Positions 23,051 through 34,350 of a stretch of 64,000 bases of DNA are shown in pieces. The notes under the pieces were generated by a model. It did no database searches, had not been told where the DNA came from, and saw nothing but the letters and a program-made list of their open reading frames with translations. The stretch covers positions 11,064,417 to 11,128,416 of the forward strand of contig NC_045149.1 in assembly GCF_008831285.2 (NCBI RefSeq). The letters run 5' to 3'. Each line of letters begins with the position of its first letter. The stretch's first letter is position 1. Source of the stretch: Nymphaea colorata (lineage: Eukaryota > Streptophyta > Magnoliopsida > Nymphaeales > Nymphaeaceae). The position numbers and the translations under genes were made by a program.

Positions 23051-23799
23051 GCTTCACAGAAAACCCCTATGAGGGAGGGTGGGGGGAGAAGGTAGCTTTT
23101 GTTGGTAGAGACCTCCATTCATCCTTTTTCAAGGAATACAACAAGCCAGGCCTGGACTTGGGCTGGACCTGGACTAGCTTTCATTTTCCCACTTTAATGT
23201 CGGGCTTGAGCTGGCCCAGCCGGTTGCCCAGCCCTATTCATATGCCACAACATTAAAGTACACTAGCATGTTTAGTATGTAATTTGTGCATCTATTTATA
23301 TCATACTTTTTTCATTTTCTCACTGGGTTTCTTTTAATTTTATGAACAAAAATTTGCACAAGGAGTGGTTACCAGTCCTTGCAGATCTTTTGCCTTGCTC
23401 AAGGAGGAGTTAGCATAAATTCTGGTTCATTTTACAGAATTGGCCTTTGCCTCAAAGGTTATAAGGCCAAGAGTGGACCTTTTGGATGTAGAGGCTACCC
23501 TGGACACCGGCTGGGTCGAGGCTGCATTCTTAGCCCCGGGGGCGGCTGGGCCCCTTAACATACAGGGAATTGAGTTTCTGTGCAAGCAACAAATATATAT
23601 CAAAAGGAGTGGTGAGTATTTTGAAAGTTTTTATAAAATAATGAATAGTATAGAGCTATCAACTTTTTTACAATCCATTTCTAACTTTTTATTTAAAAAA
23701 AAAAAAATTAATGAAGGTATGTTGGCAGACCCAGCCTGATTTACGTTTTATTTTCTATTTTCTTTTTATCCTTGTCCTCAGAATTTCAGATTGGGTCAC
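23051..23799. other. no recognisable gene
   Basis: A mix of GC-richer phrases (23140-23250, 23460-23580) and AT-rich text. The plus frame 23440-23739 has no recognised domain. Confidence 0.4.
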
Positions 23800-24307
23800 A
23801 TGGCCTCTTCCCTCACCGTGAAGGCAAGAACCAGCTTTAAATTATGGAAGGCCCAAATTAACACGGTTTACGCAAATCAGAAAAATTAATCTGATTTTGG
23901 AAATTGCCAACCAACAAAGATCGATGCAGGAGTTCCTTCTGGGACAAGGATAGAAGGCAACAGTACCCTTTCCTTTGTGGCCAACTAACCATGATGCAAC
24001 AACAAGCAGTGGTTATTTAGCAATTCGTAGTAGAAGTTACATGCATACTAAGAAGGCAATTGGAAAAATTAATTCTCACATGCAATATTCGCTCAAGGCA
24101 AAGGCGGTTTTATTGTATTGTACACAAGGCAAGGGTTCATTTTGCAAAAATTTGTTTGTCGTCCTCATCATTTAGATTAATATATGACATCACCATCTTT
24201 TAAATCAAGTGAAGTGCGTTCTTTATTCATAATAATTTATGTTTTTATTCCTCTCTTTCATTTTCAGTTAAGGGTGGTACATGATAGGTAGTTGGGTACC
24301 CAGTCTG
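23800..24307. repeat. segmental duplication, copy B (partner at 15.3-15.9 kb)
   Basis: Matches 15309-15660 in order and orientation (see AAGAACCAGCTTTA at about 23830 and ATATGACATCACCA at about 24182). The match continues at about 24770-24975 after an insertion-like gap that copy A lacks. The second half of copy B is part of the first tandem unit that follows. Confidence 0.8.
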
Positions 24308-27160
24308 TGATGGGCCTGGCTTGGGCTACTTCTTTGACTCTTGGGCTGGCCTGAGTCGAGCATTGGGGCTCCCGATTCAGCCCAATATATATGTAGTTAG
24401 AACTCATCTCTTCATTTTTTTATCTATTTATATATTCTTCGACATATGATGCCAGCAATCGGCTTATTTAGAAACTTTTGGTTCATCTTTGATGACTCCT
24501 TTAGAAAATCTTTATGTTGTCCATTGCACCCTCAAAAACTAGTCATATGTCATTGCTGGCACTCTTAGGAGCTTTCAACGTCGCTAAGGGTTTCTGAGAT
24601 ATTAAAGTATGAAATATTAAAGATTTTAAATATGGGTGAACATCAAACTGGGTATCCGACGGTTATAAAGTTGACGGTTGGGCTCGACCCGATAACTAAG
24701 CGGGTCGGCATAGGTCGCCCACAAAGACTGCAGGCCAGCCCTAGCATGACGTTTTGCCTTATTTTTCAGCGTTCCCTAGTTTAAAGTTCAGTTGATTCAA
24801 AGAGAGGGGGTACAAGTAACAAAACACATATTATAATGTATGATATGCCAAAGAAAAAATCCTCGTCATTATTAAAATTATGTTGATGTCATGGTCCAAA
24901 AGATCAAAATAGATCAGATGACCGTTCCTCTGGTGCTCAAGTAATTGCCCACCACAAGGTTAAAGATTTATATATGAAAAGTTCCTACCACATCTATAGA
25001 GGTTGTTCACCTCGCCGACTAATGTAAATTACGATGTGTATATAATATAATATAATATAATTTAATAAGCATATATATATATATATGTGTGGGTGTATCA
25101 AAAATTGAGTGGTAATTCTAACATTTTAAAGTTACTCAGCATAAGTCTCTTTGATCCAACATGATGGATGGTTAAGAAAAAAGACAAAGAGAAAAAAGAA
25201 ATGCATTAATTCTCACACTTTTCTTCATGTTTTTCCCTCAACTATCCATCTAGATCAGATTGATGGGCCAGGCTTGGGCTACTTCTTTGACTCTTGGGCT
25301 GGCTTGAGTCGAGCATTGGGGCCCCCAATTCGGCCCAATATATATGTACTTAGAACTCATCTCTTCATTTTTTTATCTATTTATATATTCTTCGACATAT
25401 GATGCCAACAATGGGCTTATTTAGAAACTTTTGGTTCATCTTTGATGACTCCTTTAGAAACTCTTTATGTTGTCCATTGCACCCTCAAAAACTCATCATA
25501 TGTCATTGCTGGCACTCTTAGGAGCTTTCAACGTCGCTAAGGGCTTCTGAGATATTAAAGTATGAAATATTAAAGATTTTAAATATGGGTGAACATCAAA
25601 CTGGGTATCCGACGGTTATAAAGTTGACGGTTGGGCTCGACCCGATAACTAAGCGGGTCGGCATAGGTCGCCCACAAAGACTGCGGGCCAGCCCTAGCAC
25701 GACGTTTTGCCTTATATTTCAGCGTTCCCTAGTTTAAAGTTCAGTTGATTCAAAGAGAGGGGGTACAAGTAACAAAACACATATTATAATGTATGATATG
25801 CCAAAGAAAAAATCCTCGTCAATATTAAAATTATGTTGATGTCATGGTCCAAAAGATCAAAATAGATCAGATGACCGTTCCTCTGGTGCTCAAGTAATTG
25901 CCCACCACAAGGTTAAAGATTTATATATGAAAAGTTCCTACCACATCTATAGAGGTTGTTCACCTCGCCGACTAATGTAAATTACGATGTGTATATAATA
26001 TAATATAATATAATTTAATAAACATATATATATATATGTGTGTGTATCAAAAATTGAGTGGTGATTCAAACATTTTAAAGTTACTCAGCATAGGACTCTT
26101 TGATCCAACAGGATGGACGGTTAAGAAAAAAGACAGAGAAAAAAGAAATGCATTAATTCTCACACTTTTCTCCATGTTTTTCCCTCAACTATCCATCTAG
26201 ATCAGATTGATGGGCCAGGCTTGGGCTACTTCTTTGACTCTTGGGCTGGCCTGAGTCGAGCATTGGGGCTCCCGATTCAGCCCAATATATATGTAGTTAG
26301 AACTCATCTCTTCATTTTTTTATCTATTTATATATTCTTCGACATATGATGCGAGCAATCGGCTTATTTAGAAACTTTTGGTTCATCTTTGATGACTCCT
26401 TTAGAAAATCTTTATGTTGTCCATTGCACCCTCAAAAACTCATCATATGTCATTGCCGGCACTCTTAGGAGCTTTCAACGTCGCTAAGGGTTTCTGAGAT
26501 ATTAAAGTATGAAATATTAAAGATTTTAAATATGGGTGAACATCAAACTGGGTATCTGACGGTTATAAAGTTGACGGTTGGGCTCGACCCGATAACTAAG
26601 CGGGTCGGCATAGGTCGCCCACAAAGACTGCGGGCCAGCCCTAGCACGACGTTTTGCCTTATTTTTCAGCGTTCCCTAGTTTAAAGTTCAGTTGATTCAA
26701 AGAGGGGGTACAAGTAACAAAACACATATTATAATGTATGATATGCCAAAGAAAAAATCCTCGTGATTATTAAAATTATGTTGATGTCATGGTCCAAAAG
26801 ATCAAAATAGATCAGATGACCGTTCCTCTGGTGCTCAAGTAATTGCCCACCACAAGGTTAAAGATTTATATATGAAAAGTTCCTACCACATCTATAGAGG
26901 TTGTTCACCTCGCCGACTAATGTAAATTACGATGTGTATATAATATAATATAATATAATATCATAAGTATATATATATATATATATATATATAAATTGAA
27001 TGGTGACTCTAACTTTTTAAAGTCACTCAACCATTAAACAGGACTGTTTGATCCAACATAACATGATGAACCGGTAAGAAAAAAACAAAGAGAAAAAAGA
27101 AATGCATTAATTCTCACACTTTTCTCCATGTTTTTTCTCAACTATCCATCTAGATCAGAT
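24308..27160. repeat. three-copy tandem array, about 950-bp unit
   Basis: Three near-identical head-to-tail units start at 24308, 25261 and 26208 with TGATGGGCCxGGCTTGGGCT (periods 953, 947 and 953 bp). Each contains a 'ggcccaatatatatgta' phrase, a CTGGGTATCCGACGG block, GGTTGGGCTCGACCCGATAA, the GCCAAAGAAAAAATCC and GACCGTTCCTCTGGTGCTCA landmarks of the older segmental duplication, a TATAATATAATATAAT run, and a closing CTCAACTATCCATCTAGATC. Units differ mainly by single substitutions and by the length of TA runs, so amplification is recent. No unit has a convincing open frame. Confidence 0.95.
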
Positions 27161-28646
27161 TGATGTTTCTGAAATAGCTTGATAATTGTAAATAGCCAGA
27201 GTTACCATATATATATATATATATATATATATAATCAAAGTTATCAAATGTTAGATAATTGTCAAATGTAGATTGTCCACGGCCATAAATCATCGCCAAT
27301 TTCAATGTTCCGATGACTTTTTTTAGCAACAAGTTTTTAAAATTTATTATCCAGCGCAGATTGAGTACACACATATGCAGACACAGATGGCCAGAGAAAA
27401 AAAACAGATGGAGAGAGAAAAAAAGAATGAAAGATATGAATTCGTCGTGACACCTAAAATTGCAACTCACCGAGGCCAACCGAGAAAGGAAGACATCGTC
27501 ATAACTATTTGACCAATTAATACAAAGAAGCGTATGACTAGCCTGTGGATAAAGATTTTTTTTTTTACCTTTTTTTTTTTTCCTTTAATTGAGCGTCTCC
27601 TCCGACCACCAAACCTTACGTAGACAGCGTCAAAGTTCAGCAAATAAAATGGCAAGGTTGAATATTGAAGTGCGATCTTCAGCTTGACACCCTCCAGATT
27701 CCCTTCCGGCTACGTAGTTTAATTTATGTATCAAGCTAAGTGCCAAAGTTACAAACTTGGCAAATAAATTATAGAAGAAATAAAAAACAGTAAATTTAGA
27801 TCATGGAAACCCTCCCTTCTGCGGCTGATATAGAATTAAATATCCACTTGATCTCAGACAAACGTGATTAACAGGATAAATAGATCTATCAGAGGTATCA
27901 ACTCTTTGTGTTGTAAGATGAAAACCACCAGCATGCAAGTTAAAGTGCCGCAGGGGCGACACCCTCAAACACAGAATGCAGGTCATGTACGTTAAGGAGA
28001 TATGAGGGTTTAAGTAGAAACTTCAGCCTCGAACCAACCGGTGGGTCTTCACTGCTCACTCGGAAATACGTATAGATGGTCATTTTATTCAATTCAACTA
28101 TATGTGATTGATCAGGAATATAAATTTTAGATTGTAAAGCCTGCCATATAGAACGTGAACCAAATACAATTAAATTTATCAAATTAAGCAAAGGGATGGA
28201 ATAAAATTTGACTGATGTGAAAAGAATAATTAAATAATTTTTATCCTTTAAGGACGTGCTACATAATAGACTCACAAATAATCATTTTTCAATTGGATGA
28301 GCCGCTTTTGATCTTTAAAAAGGAGGAAGGGGAGGCCCTCTCGGCGTAGTAAAGAAATGACCGAGGGTAGGGTTGGGTATAACCAAAAAAAAAAAAAAAA
28401 AAATTACGCTCATTGCATGCATTATGTTACTTGCATTGAAATAGCAATATCGTTCAAATTAACCATTTTTAGTCGCACTCAACTACTAACACTAATATTG
28501 ATCTGAAAATTAGGAAATGAATTCAAAAAGCAAAAGAACACTGGTTTACGAGGTTTGGTTAGAAAATGGCCTATGTACGTCTGTGATATATACTAAGATC
28601 ATTTTCCATTATGCTTCATTAATGATCAAAACAATAGGGTGCCCAA
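27161..28646. other. no recognisable gene; TA run and A run
   Basis: A (TA)n run lies at about 27207-27233 and an 18-base A run at about 28385-28402. The remaining short frames are low-complexity or have no known domain. Confidence 0.45.
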
Positions 28647-28647
28647 A

Positions 28648-29079
28648 GAGGGATGCCAACCGATTAGATTCAAATCATATATACTTTTAACCATATCTGC
28701 TTTTTAGGATCTTCATATACTCGGGTTCAACTTCATACTCCAATAAAAATAAATAAGTCATATCTGAATCTGAATGTAAAATCCAATTTTCGCAATCCAA
28801 ATTTTTCATTCATATCCGAATCCAAATTTTGAACTGAATCTAATCGATTTTCAAAATGTAAGAACACTATCATATTTATTTAAAAATAAATCTGATCCGG
28901 ATCCAAATCTGAATCAAATCAAATATTTATGTATATCCGAATCTGATTGAATGTCATTTCTTAACTCCAAATTTGATCTGATTTCTTAATCAGATGTTAA
29001 ATTTTTATGGATATCTGATATTTGCAGAATGGTTCGGTCAGATATCTGATTCAAATCGGATATATATTTGACATCCCTA
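28648..29079. mobile_element. small inverted-terminal-repeat element (MITE-like)
   Basis: The left end reads AGGGATGCCAACCGATTAG with ATTCAAATCATATAT following. The right end is GATTCAAATCGGATATATAT then TTGACATCCCT, giving a TIR near AGGGATGYCAA plus shared internal text. The interior is built of repeated 'atccgaatctgaat' phrases. AGGGATG ends resemble hAT elements such as Ac. No exact 8-bp target duplication is visible, so it is old or the borders are slightly off. Confidence 0.5.
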
Positions 29080-29584
29080 ACCCCAACGACCTGTTTTCTT
29101 AAATACAGGAGCATTGACTTGAATCCTTTATTTTAGCAACGTAATTCCAGTTTAGAAAATGGGAGCATTCATTTTATATATCATATGGCTTCTTTATTAC
29201 CCACCTTTCCATTTTGTTGACGATATTAGGACTGGATTCGGTTGGTGCATAACTTGGACATGGCACTAGATTTGGCATAACAGTTGATTTTGCCATCGGA
29301 CGAAGATTGAAATGAACTTACTTGCTGAGTCATGCTAAGATCGCCCTCAAGCTTGCTTAAGAGGCAAAGCTTGGTCTAAAGCTCAGGTAACGATTTGGTA
29401 ATATGTAAGCTACTTGAAGTTTACAGTTAATTTTGCCCCGAACGAAATGAACGTTAGTGTCAACATGCATGGAGCTTTCTGTATAACTGGATTAGCTACC
29501 ATGAACGTGGCACTCACATATATACCAAATCCAGAGGCCAAAAGTTTTGCCGTTGAGGATGTCATATACTCTTAACTGTATTTG

Positions 29585-29587
<3 letters not shown>

Positions 29588-29622
<35 letters not shown>
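29588..29622. repeat. (TA)n microsatellite
   Basis: An alternating TA run of about 30 bases, preceded by a short TG run. It creates the tyrosine/isoleucine repeat in the plus frame that starts there. Confidence 0.95.
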
Positions 29623-29624
<2 letters not shown>

Positions 29625-29905
29625 CACATATTTGGCTTCTAATACAAACAAAGAAAAGTCATATCCTAATCCAAATCTAAAATCCGATTTTACAATCCAA
29701 ATTCATTTTTTATGTTCATATTGGAATCTGAATCCAAATTTTGAACAGAATCCCGCTTATTTTCAAAATGTAAGAGGTTTGCATATATGGTATTCATTTG
29801 AACCTAAATTTAATCTGCATTAGAAAACAATCGGATATTCATGTAAATCCGAATCTGAATGCAGCCCAATGTCATTTCTTAAAAACTAATCCAAGCCGGA
29901 TCCGA
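29623..29905. repeat. second copy of the interior of the 28.6-29.1 kb element
   Basis: Collinear with 28730-28970: AAGTCATATCxxAATC, AAAATCCxATTTT, GAATCCAAATTTTGAAC, TTTTCAAAATGTAAGA and AATGTCATTTCTTAA occur in the same order in both. The terminal repeats are not preserved here. Confidence 0.75.
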
Positions 29906-30229
29906 TTTTTTAAGTTCAACCCATGAACAGGTGCATGATGCTCCAGTTCTACGTTGGATTGGACCTAGCAACCAGCTTATTCTGTTTTTTGAGAACTCGT
30001 GGAAATTAAGTTTTTACTACCATAAACAGCATAAGCTCCAACCTATTTGCTATCGTTTAAAATTGCCCGCCCAATCTGCGTCAAAGTAGGTCAATTGTTG
30101 AAGCTAGGAGACAGAGAAATGAGAAGCCATAGTCTAAAGTGCCTTAAAACACATTGCGTTATTATTCTGGCATGCATTTATTGCCACATACTCAATTGAC
30201 GACAAATGTAAGAACCAGTTTAGTATATT

Positions 30230-31180
30230 GTTGTGGGATAGGGTGGGGTCGTCCAAAAAATGCCACTAAATGCCTGGAGTTTGGTGACGGAACCGAGCAG
30301 CGACAATGGGTTTTTGTTGGCGATGAAGGTATTAATGGACCAGGGATCCCAACGGCATGAAGATCCAACATGGTTTCTCTTGTGTTTTCACTTTGGTTGT
30401 GTGCGTCGTCCAACATGGCATCAGAGCCGATACCTTGATCCTCTGCAGTGGTGTGTCCCTTTGCCCTCGGTGCGTTCCTGTGTACTCTCTTCGAGCAATT
30501 TCTGGTGTTGCCTCTTTGAAGGCGGTCTCCTTGCTGGTTGGGGTGGTTACTGACCACGGCTTCCCTGTTTCAGCGTGCTGGTTTCGGTAGTTGCAGATCA
30601 AGGCTTCCATGTCTAGTCCGTGGCTGTTCTAACAGTTGAAGTCATTTTATTGCTGACGATGTGCATTGCTATTCGTGGCCTGTTTCTGATTTTTCAGATC
30701 TGTGCAGTGGCTGTTTTCTGTTTTTCTGTGTCGTGATCACATATCTGTGTGAGAATCGTGTGGGCATTCTGTGCCTTTATTGTTCAGCATCAAGTTGTGC
30801 TCAACAGTTCGCTTGATTAAACTTGGTTAGTACTCTACAATCTTTTGCATCTTATCCGAGCATGCACATCCTTCATATGAAGAAAGATCTTCAAACCATC
30901 AAGAAGGAACCAAGATCCATGTTGGAGAGTCTCATCGAAGTTAAGTTTGGGTTGGATTTTTTGTCCCCTTAAATGAATCTATTAGTGTTGCATACTTTGA
31001 ACGGCCTGCCCGCTTTGTACGAGGGTTTTGTAACAATGATATACAACATCATTCAATTATCTACAATCATTTTCGGAGATCTATGATTTCTTTCTCAACC
31101 AGGAAAAGAGAGTTGAGATGTTGCATCCAGCCATAGACAGCACCAATGAATCTGCTACCACTGTTCTTTTACGCCTAATC
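30230..31180 (+). mobile_element. Ty1/copia remnant: LTR end, primer-binding site and gag
   Basis: CCAACA at 30410-30415 is followed at once by TGGCATCAGAGCC (30416-30428). This is one base from TGGTATCAGAGCC, the initiator methionine tRNA primer-binding site of plant copia elements, and CCAACA is a normal LTR end. From about 30985 the plus strand carries gag text: LHTLNGLPALYEGFVT at about 30988-31035 and FLLNQEKRVEM at about 31088-31120, as in the UBN2/copia gag domain (LNGLPxxYxxFV, LLNxExRxE). Frames change within it. No protease, integrase or RT follows; FRS-like sequence begins near 31265. The LTR left end is not certain. Confidence 0.7.
30985..31125 (+). pseudogene. copia gag (UBN2-like) fragment
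   Basis: Contains the LNGLPALYEGFVT and FLLNQEKRVEM blocks that flank the central helix region of copia gag. A frame change lies between them and stops bound the piece. It sits about 570 bases after the primer-binding site, the expected distance for the middle of gag. Confidence 0.72.
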
Positions 31181-31264
31181 TGATCCAGCTTCACGAAATC
31201 GATACAAAGGGAAAGGCGATGGCAAGTTCAACCACAATAATAAAAACGAGAGCCAGTTGTGTGC

Positions 31265-32285
31265 ACAGGCTTGTGCACGAAATTTTTGTGTGCGCTTGGA
31301 GTCCACAAATTACGTTCTAATATTGTCTTCAATGAAAATGAAAAACTTATCGCATTGACCTAAATACTCTTTTCGTGTCCAGACTCAATAAAAAAAGAAA
31401 AAATTATTGCCTTGACCTAAATGTCCTTTTATTTCTTTTCCTACTCTCTGTCATGTTATGAAAAATCTGAGCTGAATAAAACTTGGTCATCAAGCACATA
31501 CAAGGAGAAGGTTGAAAGGAAGAAAGAACAGCTTTGTTCATTATGTCTCGCAATCGGTAGTTTCACAATGCCAATGTGTTCTACAAGCTCCAAACTTTTT
31601 TGGTTGGCATTCGATATTTTGACAATGTAAAGGTGTTCTACAGGCTCCCAAATTTTTTTCCAGTGGACATTTGAAATGATTGAACGAATGCTTTAATACT
31701 CTATGAAAATCAACACTACTCGTACATAGGAAGAAAAAGGATAGCCAACTGGTATAGTACTATCACACACACTATTGCAAAGGTGGTCTACAATGAGGAT
31801 ATGCATGGTTCGCACACTTGCTCCTACACTATCACTCACATATAATCGCAAACATATTATTGGTCGTACACAGTCGTATACACTATCATGTGGCTTTTTT
31901 GTGGTGTTTTGTTGTTGACGTAAACTGCATCACAACTCTATCCCACAAACTGTGGTGCTTAATCGTTGATTCTCATACACTACAGATGACATGACTGTCA
32001 TCCATTCATCATCATCTGAAAGCAGCATCGAGCAATCTGATTCGGTAGCAGAAGAATTTAAATGCGTCGAAGAGAACAAGTGTTTGGTACCTGCAGTCAA
32101 TTGCCCATAGGAAAACGTATTGCCCAGCTATTTTTTCCTGATGAAAAATAAATACTACATATGTAAGTGCCGGAAAAGATGAAGGTGTCCGGACCTGTGT
32201 TACTATGGTAGGAATGGTGTTTGACGATGAGTACGATGCTTACTATAATCACTTCAAATTTTTTCAAAAAGACTATGTTCTTTTA
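31265..32285 (+). pseudogene. FAR1/FRS-like gene fragment, copy 1 (with upstream region)
   Basis: At 32208-32257 the plus strand reads VGMVFDDEYDAYYNHF, the start of the FAR1 DNA-binding domain (family VGMxFxxxxxAYxFYNxYA). It is preceded at about 32005-32065 by an acidic/serine stretch (SSSSESSIEQSDSVAEE). The whole segment, including the non-coding-looking 31265-31990, is homologous to 51000-52145 in reverse orientation. FAR1/FHY3-related proteins derive from Mutator-type transposases; some act as light-signalling transcription factors. Stops fall inside (for example near 32100), and nothing of the domain follows the first 16 residues, so it is dead. Confidence 0.72.
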
Positions 32286-34350
32286 CCCAAACACAAAACT
32301 CAACTTTAGATCTGATTTAAATCCAAAATTCAATTCTCGGATTCAAATTAGATCTGAAACCCAAGTTCAGATCAAAGTCAAGCATTTCAAACCCAAAATT
32401 CGAAATCGAGTTCAACCCAAAATTCGAAATCGAGTTCAAAATGACAAAATTTGAATTTATGAACGCCTCGCATGCACTGACCTTCATTTTGTTTTAAGTT
32501 CTTATTCTCACACCAAAACCTGTCTCTAAGCCTAAGTCTGCGCTAGAACGAGTCGACAACCGATTGAACCCAAATCGTATTTAAAACGATTTCGAAGTCT
32601 TTTAAAACCCAGACCCAACTTATTAATATTATATCACCTGGTTCTTTTTTTTGAGAGACTTGGGCAAGATGACCGTTTCTGTCCCACGCACAGGAGGGAG
32701 GGCAGCCGCCGACCACCGACAAGCTGCTACCCTCGTCCTGCCCAGCGACGTCTGCCAACAAGCTAAGTTCCAGCATTGCATGGCTCGAGCACGATGGCAT
32801 CGTGGCAAGCGGTCGAGCTGCAGGCGTGCAGCTCTTTGCAGGCGACCGATTCTGGCAGAAGGTACCAAACATTGCAGGGAGTTGTCGGGCGTGCTTCCTC
32901 ACTGCACCATCGCTGTAAGGGGTGAGGTTCTGATGGCAGTGCAGAAGGTGGGATGCAGCCAGTGGTTGAATGCATGACAAGCTAGCAGTGACAGGAGATG
33001 GCGTACAATAGGTCCTGTCCCCCGATGGTTCGTCTTTCAACAAGGCAGCACAAGCTTTAGGCGTGCAGCAGCAAAGTAGCTTTGGAGATGTCCGATAGAG
33101 GGCGTGGGTAGCAGCATGCGAACCAGGTCTTTCTTCTTCTATAGAACTCATTATCGACTGTAAATCAGGGGGCTTTAGACCTATCTTGAAAAAACTAAGG
33201 ATCATCAGAGCAATCCATGGTCAATTTGAGTACAAATCAACTCCATTCCTCATTTGGAAACAACACCCTGTTTCCTGGAGAGGAGACTCTCTGGCAGATC
33301 TGTTTAAACATCCACCGCTGATTTCTCCGATGGTCTTTTGCCCTCCCAAAGCTCAGACCAGATCCTCTGCCTCTTGCGGTTCTGATGAGCCCAAGCTCGA
33401 CCGGTGCCGTGACTCCAGCCGCCCATAATCAACAGAACTCTCGCCGCTAGTCTAATCCCTGCAGTAACCCTCCCCTGTTCGCACGAGGGAGGAAAGGGTG
33501 GCACTATCACCTCTAGTTACTAATCACTATGAAATTGCACTATATCACTGAAGTATGACGGTTCCAACTCACTGGAGCTCGATCGGAGAAGAGGCTGGAG
33601 TTGCCGAAATAGCAAGTTTTTCGGCTGCTGCCTATTTTGTGAGTGCTGGCAAGATGTCATACTACTGGGGATCTGATCTCACAAGAAGTCATAGAACACA
33701 TAAATCTGAGCAAGGATAAAAAATCTGTAGAGGTGTGAAGCTGCCCCTGTCCTTCAACCTAGAGCACAGGACCTACGACAACCACTAGAACAGTTCATGT
33801 TCCGTGGCCTCTGCCACCCATTCCGCTGTGGTTTCTCTCTCTCGTTGGGTCCACAGTGTGCTTGACCTATCCACCTTTCCAACCATCCATAGCATGCCCA
33901 GATCTGAGCTGTGAACTAGGAGCAACGAGGCTGAGAACAGAACCTGTCCACTGGATATCTCAGACCATGGCTTCTGCGACTGCCGAGGCTGTTCCGCGGC
34001 CATTTTATCAGCGCTTTGCCATCCAATCTTCGCAAGCCACGGCGTACCCCAATCCGACCTCAGAGGAGGAAGCAGCGGCATCTGGAAGCTGCACTTGTCT
34101 CTCAGCATCAACAGGCATGACAACAAGCAGACCGGTCCTAGGGAGGAGCTTGCTACCTAGCCCTCTTCGGCTGAGACATACCAGCAACTTCCGGCTGACT
34201 AATCCTCTGTATTAGCCTATGTCTGAGGAGCTGAACTTACAAGGTACCCTGCTACTTCTCAAGGCACTGCATTGTCGGAAATATCCCTAGTCACCGGCAA
34301 CCGCTCTAAGATCTTTCGAAGTAAGAATTCATCTTTTAAATCATTATCAT
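32286..34350. other. no recognisable gene; GC-richer segment
   Basis: 32290-32460 repeats the phrase CCCAAAATTCGAAATCGAGT twice in tandem (about 32391 and 32416). From 32640 to 34260 GC content rises and longer frames appear by chance on both strands (32543-33205 minus, 220 codons; 33785-34126 minus; 33856-34215 plus). None shows a domain. The segment could be an unfamiliar non-coding retroelement body, but I cannot show ends. Confidence 0.4.

Noticed and set aside
24308-27160. CRISPR-like or satellite interpretation of the array
   Set aside because: Units are about 950 bp without spacers, and there are only three; this is a plain tandem duplication.
30314-30415. TGTTGG at about 30316 as start of the copia LTR
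   Set aside because: The LTR would be only about 100 bases. TGTTGTGGG near 30229 is as likely; the left border stays open.
32543-33205. 220-codon minus-strand open frame rich in C, P and S
   Set aside because: No domain, no family resemblance, and its ends run into AT-rich text; GC-rich sequence gives long chance frames.
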